Assembly: GCF_028335745.1 (NCBI RefSeq)
Contig: NZ_CP116477.1
Location: 1-64,000 of the forward strand
Origin: Pectobacterium sp. A5351
GTDB lineage: Bacteria > Pseudomonadota > Gammaproteobacteria > Enterobacterales > Enterobacteriaceae
Direction: 5' to 3'
DNA length: 64,000 bases
Below the pieces are notes generated by a model. That model saw only the letters and a list, made by a program, of their open reading frames with translations, searched no databases and had not been told where the DNA came from. The first letter of the stretch is position 1. The number at the start of each line of letters is the position of its first letter. Both the position numbers and the translations under genes were made by a program. This document shows positions 22,596-32,636 of the stretch, piece by piece.

Positions 22596-23492
22596 TTATT
22601 TTAATTCCAGACTATCCGCTATTTTTTCTTTCATAACCTGAGTGATGTGATTTACTACCTGGCTGCGGGGGATTTGGGGTGGGTAAACCGCGCAATACGC
22701 CATTTTTATATCAGGATTGAAAGGCTTAACGATGACGGGGGACTGGCTGTTTAGCGCGGTAATGAAATCCACCACGCCGATGCCGACGTTTCTTGACGCC
22801 AGCACGCAGCAGTTAGCCATCGAGGTTTCGATGGGGTTATGCAAATAGATTTGTTCTTTTCTGGCGGAGATATCGATCTGTGCCCGCAGCGGTGTGGTTC
22901 TACCGGGCAAAATAGCGCGTGTGCCGGCCAGATCGGCGAGTGTAATTTCATCCACCGTCGCAAGCGGGTGATCCATCGCTAACACCGCGACAGCGCTGGC
23001 GTCTGCCAGCGGTTCGGCTTCCAGCCCTTTGATGCCGGGCTGGCCAAAAATAAAACCCACGTCATAGTGGTTTTCCGCAATTGCGTCCGTAATACGACTG
23101 CTGCTTTCGATGTCTAAAAACAGGGAAAGGTCGGGGTACTTCTTGAGTAAGGTAGGGACAACCTGATCAGAACAAAGAAACGAGAGCGCCTGAACGGCGG
23201 CGATACGCAGTACGCTGCCTTTGGCGTGGCGAATTTCATCGGCAATCAGCCCGATTTGATCCAACCCTAAGTAAAGACGTTCGACTTCCCGATATAGCTT
23301 CATCGCCTCGGCGCGTGGAATCAGGCCACGTCCGTCTCTGTCAAACAGCTTCAGATTCAACGCGTCTTCAAAGTCTTTAATGAGCCGACTGACCGCGGGC
23401 TGGGTGATGTACATCATGTTGGCGGCGGCAGTGATGCCTCCGGTGAGGATGACTTTATGAAAGGCTTCAACCTGGCGGGGATTGATACGCAT
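22596..23492 (-). CDS. LysR-family transcriptional regulator
   Basis: The 298-residue regulator has an N-terminal winged helix (ITAAANMMYITQPAVSRLIKD) and a LysR substrate-binding domain. The ATG at 23492 is preferred to one 8 codons upstream because AAGGTGA lies before it and MRINPRQVEAFHKV is a typical N-terminus. It is divergent from the transporter/nucleoside hydrolase operon, with 142 bases between the start codons, so it probably controls that operon. The inducer is unknown. Confidence 0.9.
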   Translation of the reverse strand: MRINPRQVEAFHKVILTGGITAAANMMYITQPAVSRLIKDFEDALNLKLFDRDGRGLIPRAEAMKLYREVERLYLGLDQIGLIADEIRHAKGSVLRIAAVQALSFLCSDQVVPTLLKKYPDLSLFLDIESSSRITDAIAENHYDVGFIFGQPGIKGLEAEPLADASAVAVLAMDHPLATVDEITLADLAGTRAILPGRTTPLRAQIDISARKEQIYLHNPIETSMANCCVLASRNVGIGVVDFITALNSQSPVIVKPFNPDIKMAYCAVYPPQIPRSQVVNHITQVMKEKIADSLELK

Positions 23493-23634
23493 GCTCGTCA
23501 CCTTAAAACATAACATTTAGTTATCAATTTAACACAAAATGCAATTTTTCATTATCCAATCTGGCGCATAGACTCACAATCATAAGATTTAATACACTTC
23601 ATTAGTACTCAATCATGGAATAGAGGGTTAGTGA

Positions 23635-25185
23635 ATGAAGAAGTCAACGCTAGCGTTATTGTTTACCGTTTTATTTTCATCTTCACCTTTGGTTTATAGC
23701 GCGGACCTGAATATCGGTTTGGCTTCCTCCACCACATCAATGGATCCGCAGTTTTATGTGAGTGGGGCGAATAGCGCAATGGCGCGCAACATTTTTGACG
23801 GTTTGGTTGTACAGGATGAAAAACAGCAGATTGCACCTGCCCTGGCAACCAGTTGGAAAGTGATTGACGACAAGACGTGGGAATTTGTATTGCGTCCTGG
23901 CGTTAAGTTTCACGACGGCAGTGATTTTACGGCTAAAGATGTGATTGCCAGCATTAAGCGTGTTGCGCTGGCATCAAAAAATAGCCCTAGCTCTTACGTA
24001 CCTTACGTCAGCGACATTGCTGAAGTAATAGAAGTTAATCCACTAACGGTGCGGATTAAGACAAAAGAGGCTTCGCCGCTGCTGCTGAATAATTTAAGTC
24101 GGATTTCCATTTTACCGGCCCGACTTGAAAACGTCCCGACGGAAACGTTGAATTCAGGAAAAGATGTGATTGGTACAGGGCCATTCAAATTTGTTTCCTG
24201 GGTGCCGGACGACCGGGTAGTCCTTAGTCGTAATGACGATTACTGGGGAGGAAAAGCAGAGTGGGACAACGTTACTGTCCGTGTATTTAAAAACAGTAGT
24301 GCACGTGTAGCAGCCGTATTATCCGGTGATGTGGACATGATTGAAAACGTTCCAACAGCCGACAGCAGTAATATTGAAAAAAATCAGCAGTTAAAAACGA
24401 TTTCAACACCAGGGAATCGTGTTATTTACCTTCATATGGACCAGCAGCGAGAGGAATCACCGTTCGCCAAAGGTCCTGATGGTAAAAACCCATTACTAAA
24501 AAAAGAAGTACGCCAGGCGATGTCTTTAGCGATCAATCGCCAGGCAATCGTCGACCGTGTGATGGAGGGGCAGGCTGTTGTCGCCTCTCAGCTTGTACCG
24601 AAGGGGTACCCAGGCTATTCCGCATCCATTCCTGCGCCGGTTTACAATCCGGAGAAAGCCAAACAGGAGCTGGCGGCGGCGGGTTACCCCGACGGCTTCA
24701 CGCTGACCTTCCACGCGTCGAACGATCGTTATCCTAATGATTCTAAAATTGCTCAGGCCATTGGCCAAATGTTCACACGCGCCGGCATCAAAACCGAAGT
24801 CGTTACGATGCCTGGCAGTGTGTACTTCTCACGTGCGTCTCGTCTCGAATTCAGTTTGATTATGGGCGGGGCCGCGATTGAAACCGGGGAAGCTTCTGGT
24901 GTATTGGGGCCATTGTTGGAAACCTTTGGCCCCAATGCAGGGCAGGGTAATCGTGGTCGCTATTCCAATCCTGTCTTTGATAAAACGTTGAGCGAAGCGC
25001 GTCTCACGCTGGATGAAACCAAACGTGATGCGCTGCTGGCTGAGGCGATGAACATTGGCATGAACGATCTGGGTGTCATTCCGGTCATGTTCCTGTCCAA
25101 CACCTGGGCGATGAAAAAGCAGTATACCTACGTGGGCCGTTCCGATGCCTACACGCTGCCGTACTTCGTCCGTTCCGCAAAATAG
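23635..25185 (+). CDS. ABC transporter substrate-binding protein, family 5 (Opp/Dpp type)
   Basis: This is a 516-residue periplasmic binding protein with a signal peptide ending near SADLN (residues about 1-22). Family 5 features include FHDGSDFTAKDVIASIKR and the GTGPFKFVSW motif. Members bind oligopeptides, glutathione, sugars or nickel, so the family alone does not fix the ligand. It is the first gene of an operon that also encodes a DapA-like enzyme and two nucleoside hydrolases. Confidence 0.92.
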   Translation: MKKSTLALLFTVLFSSSPLVYSADLNIGLASSTTSMDPQFYVSGANSAMARNIFDGLVVQDEKQQIAPALATSWKVIDDKTWEFVLRPGVKFHDGSDFTAKDVIASIKRVALASKNSPSSYVPYVSDIAEVIEVNPLTVRIKTKEASPLLLNNLSRISILPARLENVPTETLNSGKDVIGTGPFKFVSWVPDDRVVLSRNDDYWGGKAEWDNVTVRVFKNSSARVAAVLSGDVDMIENVPTADSSNIEKNQQLKTISTPGNRVIYLHMDQQREESPFAKGPDGKNPLLKKEVRQAMSLAINRQAIVDRVMEGQAVVASQLVPKGYPGYSASIPAPVYNPEKAKQELAAAGYPDGFTLTFHASNDRYPNDSKIAQAIGQMFTRAGIKTEVVTMPGSVYFSRASRLEFSLIMGGAAIETGEASGVLGPLLETFGPNAGQGNRGRYSNPVFDKTLSEARLTLDETKRDALLAEAMNIGMNDLGVIPVMFLSNTWAMKKQYTYVGRSDAYTLPYFVRSAK

Positions 25186-25207
25186 TTACCTTTCAGCCAT
25201 GACCGAA

Positions 25208-25230
25208 AAGGGGTGAGGTTTTCACCCCTT
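25208..25230 (+). terminator. Hairpin after the binding-protein gene
   Basis: A 9-bp stem, AAGGGGTGA (25208-25216) with TCACCCCTT (25222-25230), has a 5-base loop and almost no T run. Such attenuators commonly let a binding protein be made in excess over its permease; that role is inferred. Confidence 0.55.
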
Positions 25231-25254
25231 CTTACCGATAACAAGGAGAGCGGT

Positions 25255-26139
25255 GTGAATACGTTTAGCGGTGTTTTTCCCTATCTGGTGTCACCCGTCA
25301 GGCCCGATGGTCAGGTTGATAAGCCCGTTTTGGCGCAGCTCACTGAACATCTGATTCAATGCGGTGTACATGGCGTCGTGCCGTTAGGCAGCACCGGTGA
25401 ATTCGCCTATCTCTCTGCGGCTCAACGTCTGGATGTGGTCAAAACGGTGATCGAGACAACGGCAGGCCGCGTGCCGGTTATCGCCGGTGTTGCATCGACA
25501 ACGATTCAGGATGCCGTTGAGCAAACGAAACGCTACGTCGAACTGGGTGCGGATGGCATTCTGGCGGTACTGGAAGCCTATTTCCCCCTGAAAGACGAGG
25601 GCGTCGAACAGTATTTCCGCGCCATTGCCGAAGCCGCACAGGGTAAACCGGTGGTGCTTTATACCAATCCTCAGTTCCAGCGTTCCGATTTGAGTTTGCC
25701 CGTCATCGAGCGCCTGAGCCATGTCAGCAATATCCGCTATATCAAAGACGCCTCGACCAATACCGGGCGCTTGCTTTCCATCATTGAACGTACCCGTGGC
25801 CGAATGGACGTGTTCTCCGCCTCTGCCCATATTCCCGCCTGCGTCATGCTGATTGGCGGCGTGGGTTGGATGGCTGGCCCGGCCTGTATCGTTCCCAAAC
25901 AGAGTATTGCTTTGTATGAAGCCGCCCGCGCGGGTGACTGGAACAAAGCAATGGAGCTTCAGCGCCCGCTATGGCGCATCAATGAAATCTTTGCCCGTTA
26001 TTCCATTGCTGGCTGTATTAAAGCGGCGCTGCAATTGCAGGGGTTTGCGGTAGGCGATCCGTTGCCGCCTCAACTGCCGCTGGATGAAAAGGCGCGTAAG
26101 GAGATCGCTGACGTTCTGGCATCTGTCGATTCTCTCTGA
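25255..26139 (+). CDS. DapA-family aldolase/lyase
   Basis: A 294-residue TIM-barrel enzyme of the dihydrodipicolinate synthase/N-acetylneuraminate lyase superfamily. The GSTGEFAYL motif, the conserved Tyr in VLYTNPQF and the Schiff-base Lys in RYIKDASTN are all present. The superfamily forms or cleaves 2-oxo acids. In this operon it is more likely catabolic than part of lysine synthesis. The GTG at 25255 is chosen for its AAGGAGA ribosome site and typical N-terminus. Confidence 0.88.
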   Translation: MNTFSGVFPYLVSPVRPDGQVDKPVLAQLTEHLIQCGVHGVVPLGSTGEFAYLSAAQRLDVVKTVIETTAGRVPVIAGVASTTIQDAVEQTKRYVELGADGILAVLEAYFPLKDEGVEQYFRAIAEAAQGKPVVLYTNPQFQRSDLSLPVIERLSHVSNIRYIKDASTNTGRLLSIIERTRGRMDVFSASAHIPACVMLIGGVGWMAGPACIVPKQSIALYEAARAGDWNKAMELQRPLWRINEIFARYSIAGCIKAALQLQGFAVGDPLPPQLPLDEKARKEIADVLASVDSL

Positions 26140-26240
26140 TAAACACACATTTGTTATTTTTCATGCTGTAGAGGTGTGGGGCTTTCTGCACCTTGACGTT
26201 TTGCTGTACCTATTAAAAAGAGAAAAGGAATCACCGAGGG

Positions 26241-27194
26241 ATGAGTGCGTTACCTATTATTATTGATTGTGATCCGGGGATAGATGATGCAATTGCGCTA
26301 TTAAGCGCATTTGTGGCGCCAGAGTTGGATATTCGCGGTATTTGCACGGTGTGCGGTAACCAACCGTTGGAGAAGACGGTGCGTAATGCGTTGCAAATTG
26401 TTGAATTAGGTCAGCGGACGGATATCCCCGTTTTTGCCGGTTGCCATCGGCCGCTGTTGCGTGCACCGATCCACGGGCAGTTCCACGGCGAAAGCGGATT
26501 GGGCCAGACGGTGCTGCCTGCGCCGCAAAAGCAGGCCGAAGCGCAGCATGCGGTGAATTTTATTATCGAACAGTGCAAGCAGGCGATAGCTGACGGCACG
26601 CCGATCACGCTCTGTACGTTAGGGCCGTTAACTAACGTGGCCATGGCGCTGCGTATGGCCCCTGAGATTGCTGACGGTATTGCGCGCATTGTGATGATGG
26701 GCGGGGCCTACCGGGAAGCAGGCAACCGCAGCCTGACGTCTGAATTTAACATGCTTGCCGACCCACAGGCGGCGAAGGTGGTGTTTGATTCGTCGATTGC
26801 CCTTGTTGCGCTACCGCTGGATGTCACGCATCAGGTGATTTTGACGCCGGAATTGGTGGCGCGTTTCATCGCGCTATCTGGGCGGATTTCCGCGCCGTTG
26901 GGGGAAATGATGGCGTTCTGGGATCGCAATGATATCCGTCGCTATGGTTCACGCGGCGGTCCGCTACACGATCCTATGGTCATCGCCTGGGTGCTGGCAC
27001 CGCACTGCTTTACGACGGAAAAAGCCAGCGTTTACATTGAGCAGGAAAGCGAGCTGTGCATGGGGCAGACCGTTGCCGACTGGTACGGAAAAACTAACCG
27101 TCAGCCGAATGTGGATGTGGTGACGGGGGTTGATGCCAAACAGGTTGTCGAGCTGTTTGCTGACCTATTGAGCCGCTATGGAGAGGGTGTCTGA
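26241..27194 (+). CDS. Inosine-uridine-preferring nucleoside hydrolase family protein (first copy)
   Basis: This 317-residue enzyme is predicted to cleave the N-glycosidic bond of a ribonucleoside. The Ca2+-binding N-terminal motif IDCDPGIDDAIAL and the C-terminal HDPMVIAW with the catalytic-site His are present. It is followed at once by a second, diverged copy, and both lie between a DapA-like gene and ABC permease genes. Confidence 0.92.
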   Translation: MSALPIIIDCDPGIDDAIALLSAFVAPELDIRGICTVCGNQPLEKTVRNALQIVELGQRTDIPVFAGCHRPLLRAPIHGQFHGESGLGQTVLPAPQKQAEAQHAVNFIIEQCKQAIADGTPITLCTLGPLTNVAMALRMAPEIADGIARIVMMGGAYREAGNRSLTSEFNMLADPQAAKVVFDSSIALVALPLDVTHQVILTPELVARFIALSGRISAPLGEMMAFWDRNDIRRYGSRGGPLHDPMVIAWVLAPHCFTTEKASVYIEQESELCMGQTVADWYGKTNRQPNVDVVTGVDAKQVVELFADLLSRYGEGV

Positions 27195-27195
27195 C

Positions 27196-28185
27196 ATGGT
27201 TCGAGAACGCATTATTATTGATACCGATCCCGGCGTTGACGATGCGATAGCCATCTGGCTGGCATTAGCTTCGCCTGAACTGGACGTTCTCGGTATCACC
27301 GCTGTGGCTGGTAATGTGCCGCTTGCTGCCACGCTACAGAACGCCTGCAACGTGGTTGCCCTGACGGGCAGAACCGATGTGCCCATTTTTGCTGGCGCAT
27401 CACGCCCGCTCATCCGCGATCAGGTTTTTGGTAAATACGCCCATATCGGCAAATTTTCTGCTGACTGGGTACCGGAGAGCACGCTGTCACCAGAACAGGA
27501 ACACGCCGTTGATTTTCTGGTACGGATGACGCACCAGGCCGCAGCCGACAATAATCCAATCACCCTTTGCGCACTTGGCCCGATGACCAATCTGGCGTTG
27601 GCATTGTGCTTCCATCCTGATGTCGCGCGCGGCATCAAACAGATTGTGTCCATGAGCTGTGCCTTTACCGCAATGGGGAATCGTGTACCGTGGGCTGATT
27701 TCAACGTCTATGCCGATCCCCATGCGGCGGAAATTGTTTTTTCTTCCGGTGTTCCCGTTATCATCATGCCGCTGGATATGACCTTTCAGGCACTGATTCA
27801 GACGGAACAGGTGGATGAGATCGAACGTAGCGGTGGTGCGCCGGGCAAGGCGATGGCGGCGCTGTTGCGTACGTTTGACCGTAGCGAAGTGGAACGCTTT
27901 GGCCGTGAAGGCGGACCGATTCATGATGCGACCGTTATTGCGTGGTTGCTGAAGCCAGCGCTCTTCACGTCAAAACGTGCTCACGTAGGCGTAGAAGTTG
28001 CCGGTAAGACGGCGGGTTACGCGTTTGCCGATTTCTATCACAAATTGGATGAACCGGAAAATGCGCTGGTCATGCGGGAAATCGACGAACAAGGGTTTCT
28101 CGGGCTGCTTACCGACCGCCTCCGCCACTATTCTTCTAAAGAAATAAACGCTTCTGAAGACCTAAACGGTTCCGGGGGGCGCTAA
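27196..28185 (+). CDS. Inosine-uridine-preferring nucleoside hydrolase family protein (second copy)
   Basis: The 329-residue product has IDTDPGVDDAIAIW and HDATVIAWLL, the nucleoside hydrolase signatures. The ATG at 27196 lies 1 base after the stop of the first copy and follows GAGAGGG; an overlapping ATG at 27178 is possible. The two hydrolases are clearly different in sequence, so they may act on different bases or sugars. The stop overlaps the start of the permease gene (TAATG). Confidence 0.92.
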   Translation: MVRERIIIDTDPGVDDAIAIWLALASPELDVLGITAVAGNVPLAATLQNACNVVALTGRTDVPIFAGASRPLIRDQVFGKYAHIGKFSADWVPESTLSPEQEHAVDFLVRMTHQAAADNNPITLCALGPMTNLALALCFHPDVARGIKQIVSMSCAFTAMGNRVPWADFNVYADPHAAEIVFSSGVPVIIMPLDMTFQALIQTEQVDEIERSGGAPGKAMAALLRTFDRSEVERFGREGGPIHDATVIAWLLKPALFTSKRAHVGVEVAGKTAGYAFADFYHKLDEPENALVMREIDEQGFLGLLTDRLRHYSSKEINASEDLNGSGGR

Positions 28186-29162
28186 TGATAGCCTACCTGC
28201 TGAGCCGAATCGGACAAACGCTACTGACGCTGGCTGTGATGTCGGTGTTGGTGTTTGTGGGGGTCTATCTGGTCGGTAATCCGGTCGATATGCTGTTGGG
28301 TGCGACGGCTACGCCAGCGGAACGGCTGGCGGTGATTCAGTCTTTCGGTCTGGATAAGCCCATCTGGGAACAGTACGGGCTATTTGTCTGGAACGCCTTG
28401 CAAGGCGACATGGGCAACTCTTTTATCTTTAATCAACCCGCGCTGACGCTGATTTTCCAGCGCATGCCCGCCACGCTAGAACTGGCGATGGTGGCGTTCG
28501 TCATGGCGCTGGTTGTCGGTATTCCGCTGGGGATTTATGCCGGCCTGAAGCCGGATAGCGCGGTGTCCAAATCTATCATGACCTTCTCCATCCTCGGCTT
28601 TAGCCTGCCCACGTTCTGGATCGGGCTGGTGATGATCATGCTGTTCAGTGTGAAGCTGGGCTGGCTGCCGTCATCAGGTCGGGGCGATGTCCATGAGCTG
28701 TTCGGCATCCCGTTTAGTTTTCTGACCCGCGATGGCCTTGAACATCTTCTCCTGCCCGCGTTTAACCTCGCGCTGTTTAAAATCTCGCTGGTTATCCGCC
28801 TGATGCGCGCGGGTGTGATGGAGTGTCTGCAACAGGATTATGTGCAGTTTGCCCGCGCGAAAGGGCTGTCGGAAACCCGCATCGTACTGGTTCATGTGCT
28901 GCGCAACACGCTGATTCCACTGATTACCGTGCTGGGGCTGGAACTGGGGTCGCTGATCGCATTCGCCGTGGTCACGGAAACCATTTATGCCTGGCCGGGC
29001 ATGGGCAAGCTGATTATCGACTCGATTGCCGTGCTCGACCGCCCAGTTATCCTGGCTTATCTGATGATTACCGTCGTGATGTTCAGCGTGATTAACCTGC
29101 TGGTCGATTTGCTGTATGTGCTGGTCGATCCGCGCGTGCGGCTGGGAGGAGACAAGGGATGA
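28185..29162 (+). CDS. ABC transporter permease, DppB/OppB type
   Basis: This 325-residue inner-membrane permease has about six helices and a DppB-like N-terminus (AYLLSRIGQTLLTLAVMSV). The ATPase-contact loop lies around YVQFARAKGLSETRI. It is translationally coupled to the upstream hydrolase and overlaps the next permease by four bases. Confidence 0.92.
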   Translation: MIAYLLSRIGQTLLTLAVMSVLVFVGVYLVGNPVDMLLGATATPAERLAVIQSFGLDKPIWEQYGLFVWNALQGDMGNSFIFNQPALTLIFQRMPATLELAMVAFVMALVVGIPLGIYAGLKPDSAVSKSIMTFSILGFSLPTFWIGLVMIMLFSVKLGWLPSSGRGDVHELFGIPFSFLTRDGLEHLLLPAFNLALFKISLVIRLMRAGVMECLQQDYVQFARAKGLSETRIVLVHVLRNTLIPLITVLGLELGSLIAFAVVTETIYAWPGMGKLIIDSIAVLDRPVILAYLMITVVMFSVINLLVDLLYVLVDPRVRLGGDKG

Positions 29163-30067
29163 CGGGTAATACGATACACCAGCCCGCTGTGGTGCAAAAA
29201 AACGCCCATCCGGTGATGCGCGTGGTGATGGCGCTGATCAACGATCGGCTGGCGCTGTGCGGACTCATTATGCTGGCGGTTTTCGTGCTGCTCGCGCTGC
29301 TTGCCCCGCTTCTGTCGCCGCAGAACCCCTACGATCTGATGCAGCTCGACATCATGGATGGCCGACTCGCACCGGGTGCGCAGAGCATGGCGGGCATGAC
29401 GTATTGGCTGGGAACGGACGACCAGGGGCGCGATCTGTTCAGCGCCATTCTGTACGGTACCCGCATCAGCCTGATGGTGGGATTCACCAGCGCGGTGTTT
29501 GCGCTGCTGATTGGCGCTTCGCTGGGCCTGATCAGCGCCTACGTCGGCGGAAAAACGGACGCGACGATCATGCGTATCGTCGATATCCAGCTCAGTTTCC
29601 CGCCCATCCTGATCGCGCTGATCCTGCTGGCGGTGCTGGGGCAAGGGGTTGATAAGATCATTATGGCGCTGGTGGTAACCCAGTGGGCTTACTACGCGCG
29701 CACGATTCGCGGTTCGGCGTTGGTGGAACGTCGCCGCAGCTACGTGGACGCGGCGCGCAGCATGGCGCTGTCCAACCGTCGCATTCTGTTTCGCCATATT
29801 TTACCCAACTGTCTGGCACCGCTGATCGTGGTGGCAACGATGCGCATTGCCTACGCCATCATGCTGGAAGCCACGCTCTCGTTTCTGGGGATTGGGCTGC
29901 CCGTGACGGAACCGTCGCTGGGGCTACTTATCTCGAACGGTTTTGAATACCTGATGTCGGGCGACTATTGGATCAGCTTCTTTCCGGGGCTGACACTGCT
30001 GCTGCTGATTGTGGCGATCAATCTGGTCGGGGATGCGCTACGCGACATCCTCAACCCGCGGAATTAA
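29159..30067 (+). CDS. ABC transporter permease, DppC/OppC type
   Basis: The partner permease, 302 residues, has an N-terminal OppC-like segment (INDRLALCGLIMLAVFVLLA). The LGTDDQGRDLFSAILYGTRI region and a contact loop around YVDAARSMALSNRRI are typical. It forms the heterodimeric channel with the preceding gene product. Confidence 0.92.
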   Translation: MTGNTIHQPAVVQKNAHPVMRVVMALINDRLALCGLIMLAVFVLLALLAPLLSPQNPYDLMQLDIMDGRLAPGAQSMAGMTYWLGTDDQGRDLFSAILYGTRISLMVGFTSAVFALLIGASLGLISAYVGGKTDATIMRIVDIQLSFPPILIALILLAVLGQGVDKIIMALVVTQWAYYARTIRGSALVERRRSYVDAARSMALSNRRILFRHILPNCLAPLIVVATMRIAYAIMLEATLSFLGIGLPVTEPSLGLLISNGFEYLMSGDYWISFFPGLTLLLLIVAINLVGDALRDILNPRN

Positions 30068-30106
30068 GCCGTGGGAACGCCCATGGGAATAAGGGGTAAC
30101 GAACAC

Positions 30107-31906
30107 ATGACAGCGCCGATTATGTCCGTTTCGCATCTGACCACCGCCTTTCAGGTGAACGGCGAGTGGATGAACGTGGTGCGGGATTTATCCTTCACGA
30201 TTGGCGAGAAAGAGACGGTCGCCGTAGTGGGGGAATCCGGTTCAGGGAAAAGCGTGATGGCGAAATCCATCATGCGCTTGCTGCCGCCCGGCCAAAGCCG
30301 CATTGATGGGAAGATTCATTTCGGCGATACCGAACTGCTGTCGCTCCCCAATAAGGCGATGCAGGATGTGCGTGGCAACCGTATCGGCATGATTTTTCAG
30401 GAGCCGATGACCAGCCTGAATCCGGTCTTGCCGATTGGCTACCAGATTACGGAAGTACTGCGTCGCCATCGCGGCATGGGGAAAGCTGAAGCGCGTGCCG
30501 AAGCGGTACGACTGCTGGAAAAAGTACGCATTCCGGCGGCCAAATCGCGGCTGAACGAGTACCCACAGAGCTTCTCTGGCGGGATGCGTCAGCGCGTGGT
30601 GATTGCGATTGCGCTGGCCTGCCACCCGAAGCTGCTGATTGCCGATGAACCGACGACGGCGCTGGACGTCACGATTCAGGCACAAATTTTGACGCTGATA
30701 AAAACCCTTCAGGAAGAAGAAGGGATGTCGGTGCTGTTTATCACCCACGACATGGGCGTGGTGGCGGAAGTGTCCGACCGCACGCTGGTGATGTATCAGG
30801 GTGAAATGGTAGAAAATGCCGTCACGCGAGAAATCTTTCATCATCCGCAACAGCCCTATACCCGCATGCTGCTGTCTGCGGTGCCCAAATTAGGCTCGAT
30901 GTCCGGCAGCGCATGGCCACAGCGCTTTCCGCTGATCGATCTCAAAACGGGCGAACGCCAGTCGGTGCCGGAGGCGGTGAATACCGTGTCGGGCGAGGAA
31001 CCGGTGCTGACGGTAAAAAATCTGGTCACCCGATTTGATATCCGATCAGGATTTTTCCGTCGGCTGTCCGGGCGGGTTCATGCGGTGGAAAATGTCTCGT
31101 TCGATCTCTGGCCGGGCGAAACGCTCGCGCTGGTTGGGGAATCGGGCTGCGGTAAATCCACCACCGGACGGTCGATTATTCGCCTCAACGACGCCGTCAG
31201 CGGCGACATTCAACTGCTGGGAAAAAATATCCTGACGGCGGATAAGCGTGAGCTGACCGAGTCGCGGCGGCAGATTCAAATGGTGTTTCAGGATCCGTAT
31301 GAAAGCCTGAATCCGCGGATGCGGATAGGGGAAGCCATCGCCGAACCGATGCTGCTGCACGGTCTGGCGACCCGCCAGAATGTGAGTGCGCGAGTGAGCG
31401 AACTGCTGGAACAGGTAGGGTTATCCGGCGATATGGCTTCGCGTTTCCCGCACCAGTTCTCCGGCGGGCAGCGGCAGCGAGTGTGTATTGCGCGTGCGCT
31501 GGCGCTGGAGCCGAAAGTGATTATTGCCGATGAATCGGTATCGGCGCTGGATGTGTCCGTCAAAGCGCAGGTGATCAACCTGATGCTGGATCTCCAGCAG
31601 AAGCTGGGGCTGTCATTCCTGTTTATCTCGCACGATATGGCGGTTGTCGAGCGTATCAGCCATCGTGTGGCGGTGATGTATCTTGGTGAAATTGTGGAGA
31701 TCGGCCCACGTTCGGCGATCTTCGACAATCCGCAGCATGATTACACCCGACGTCTGATTTCTGCGGTACCCGTGCCTGACCCGGACACCCGTCCGGTGCG
31801 CAATATCACCAATGATGAGCTGCGCAGTCCGGTACGTGCCCCTGATTTCCATCCTCCCGTACGTCGCTATAAGCAAGTCGGGGAGGGACATTTTGTTCTT
31901 GAGTGA
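30107..31906 (+). CDS. ABC transporter ATP-binding protein with two fused ATPase domains
   Basis: The roughly 599-residue protein fuses the DppD-like and DppF-like ATPases. Domain 1 has Walker A GESGSGKS and signature FSGGMRQR; domain 2 has GESGCGKS and FSGGQRQR. GsiA and YejF have the same fused layout. The ATG at 30107 follows AAGGGG; a GTG at 30071 would add 12 residues. It completes the operon and energises import of the unknown ligand. Confidence 0.9.
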   Translation: MTAPIMSVSHLTTAFQVNGEWMNVVRDLSFTIGEKETVAVVGESGSGKSVMAKSIMRLLPPGQSRIDGKIHFGDTELLSLPNKAMQDVRGNRIGMIFQEPMTSLNPVLPIGYQITEVLRRHRGMGKAEARAEAVRLLEKVRIPAAKSRLNEYPQSFSGGMRQRVVIAIALACHPKLLIADEPTTALDVTIQAQILTLIKTLQEEEGMSVLFITHDMGVVAEVSDRTLVMYQGEMVENAVTREIFHHPQQPYTRMLLSAVPKLGSMSGSAWPQRFPLIDLKTGERQSVPEAVNTVSGEEPVLTVKNLVTRFDIRSGFFRRLSGRVHAVENVSFDLWPGETLALVGESGCGKSTTGRSIIRLNDAVSGDIQLLGKNILTADKRELTESRRQIQMVFQDPYESLNPRMRIGEAIAEPMLLHGLATRQNVSARVSELLEQVGLSGDMASRFPHQFSGGQRQRVCIARALALEPKVIIADESVSALDVSVKAQVINLMLDLQQKLGLSFLFISHDMAVVERISHRVAVMYLGEIVEIGPRSAIFDNPQHDYTRRLISAVPVPDPDTRPVRNITNDELRSPVRAPDFHPPVRRYKQVGEGHFVLE

Positions 31907-31942
31907 ACGAATCGCGTTTACTGAAAATCCAGAACGACTTAA

Positions 31943-32242
31943 TTACAAAGTAAGCGCGATACGCTTACCATCAGGCAAGGTCACATCTAGCGTAAGCTTG
32001 CCGCCTAGGGCAGTGACATAGCGTTTCAGCGTTGACAGTTTTGGGTCATTCTCGACCTTCTCCATCTTAACAATAGATGGCTGCTTGACGCCCAGAGCTA
32101 ATGCAAGCTGAGTCTGCGACATGTTCAGCTCTTCGCGTAGTTTCGCTAAAGTGATTTCCTGACGGATCTCAGCCGTGCGCGCTTCAATGCGGGCGCGGCT
32201 CTCCGGTGAACGTTTAGCCATCATTTCTTTAAATGTCGCCAT
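31943..32242 (-). CDS. HigA-type antitoxin, XRE family
   Basis: This 99-residue protein has a helix-turn-helix (MSQTQLALALGVKQPSIVKM, residues about 42-61) and a short C-terminal strand region. It should neutralise the toxin encoded just upstream and bind the promoter. Its start overlaps the toxin gene by 14 bases, with the toxin first, which is the higBA order. Confidence 0.88.
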   Translation of the reverse strand: MATFKEMMAKRSPESRARIEARTAEIRQEITLAKLREELNMSQTQLALALGVKQPSIVKMEKVENDPKLSTLKRYVTALGGKLTLDVTLPDGKRIALTL

Positions 32243-32624
32243 CTTCTTTTACCTCCGGTGATATCAGATGCGATGTAAACTCAGCGTCTGCGATCTTAAT
32301 CATACGTTCGTAGAACAATTTTTCATTTTCGCCTTTCTTATCTCCCGCACATAAAACAATCGCTTTACGTGTCCGATCAAACGCGAAGAATGTTCGGAAT
32401 GGGTGGTCGCCAACCTGAACTCGAAGCTCCTTCATATTTTTGTATTGTGAGCCTTTAATCTGATCAACCTGTGGTCGCCCTAGCTGTGGGCCATCTTCTT
32501 CGAGTATACCGAGGTGTGCCAAAACCTCTTCCTGTACCGTTTCGGTTTGCTCATCAAACCACGTATCGAATAGCGCCCGTGTGACTATTTCCCATGCCAA
32601 TCTGTAAACCTCCATGTCCTGCAC
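32229..32624 (-). CDS. HigB-type toxin, RelE/Gp49-like
   Basis: The 131-residue protein resembles the phage Gp49-like/RelE toxins that cut mRNA at the ribosome. The core LRVQVGDHPFRTFFAFDRTRK followed by VLCAGDKKGENEKLFYERM is typical. The start is a GTG at 32624 or an ATG three codons later; neither has a strong ribosome site. A palindrome likely to be the antitoxin operator lies 12 bases upstream. Confidence 0.85.
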   Translation of the reverse strand: MQDMEVYRLAWEIVTRALFDTWFDEQTETVQEEVLAHLGILEEDGPQLGRPQVDQIKGSQYKNMKELRVQVGDHPFRTFFAFDRTRKAIVLCAGDKKGENEKLFYERMIKIADAEFTSHLISPEVKEDGDI

Positions 32625-32636
32625 TCTGTAAGTACA

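Noticed and set aside
29057..29797. 246-codon minus-strand frame opposite the permease genes
   Set aside because: It overlaps two clear permease genes and has a shadow-like composition.
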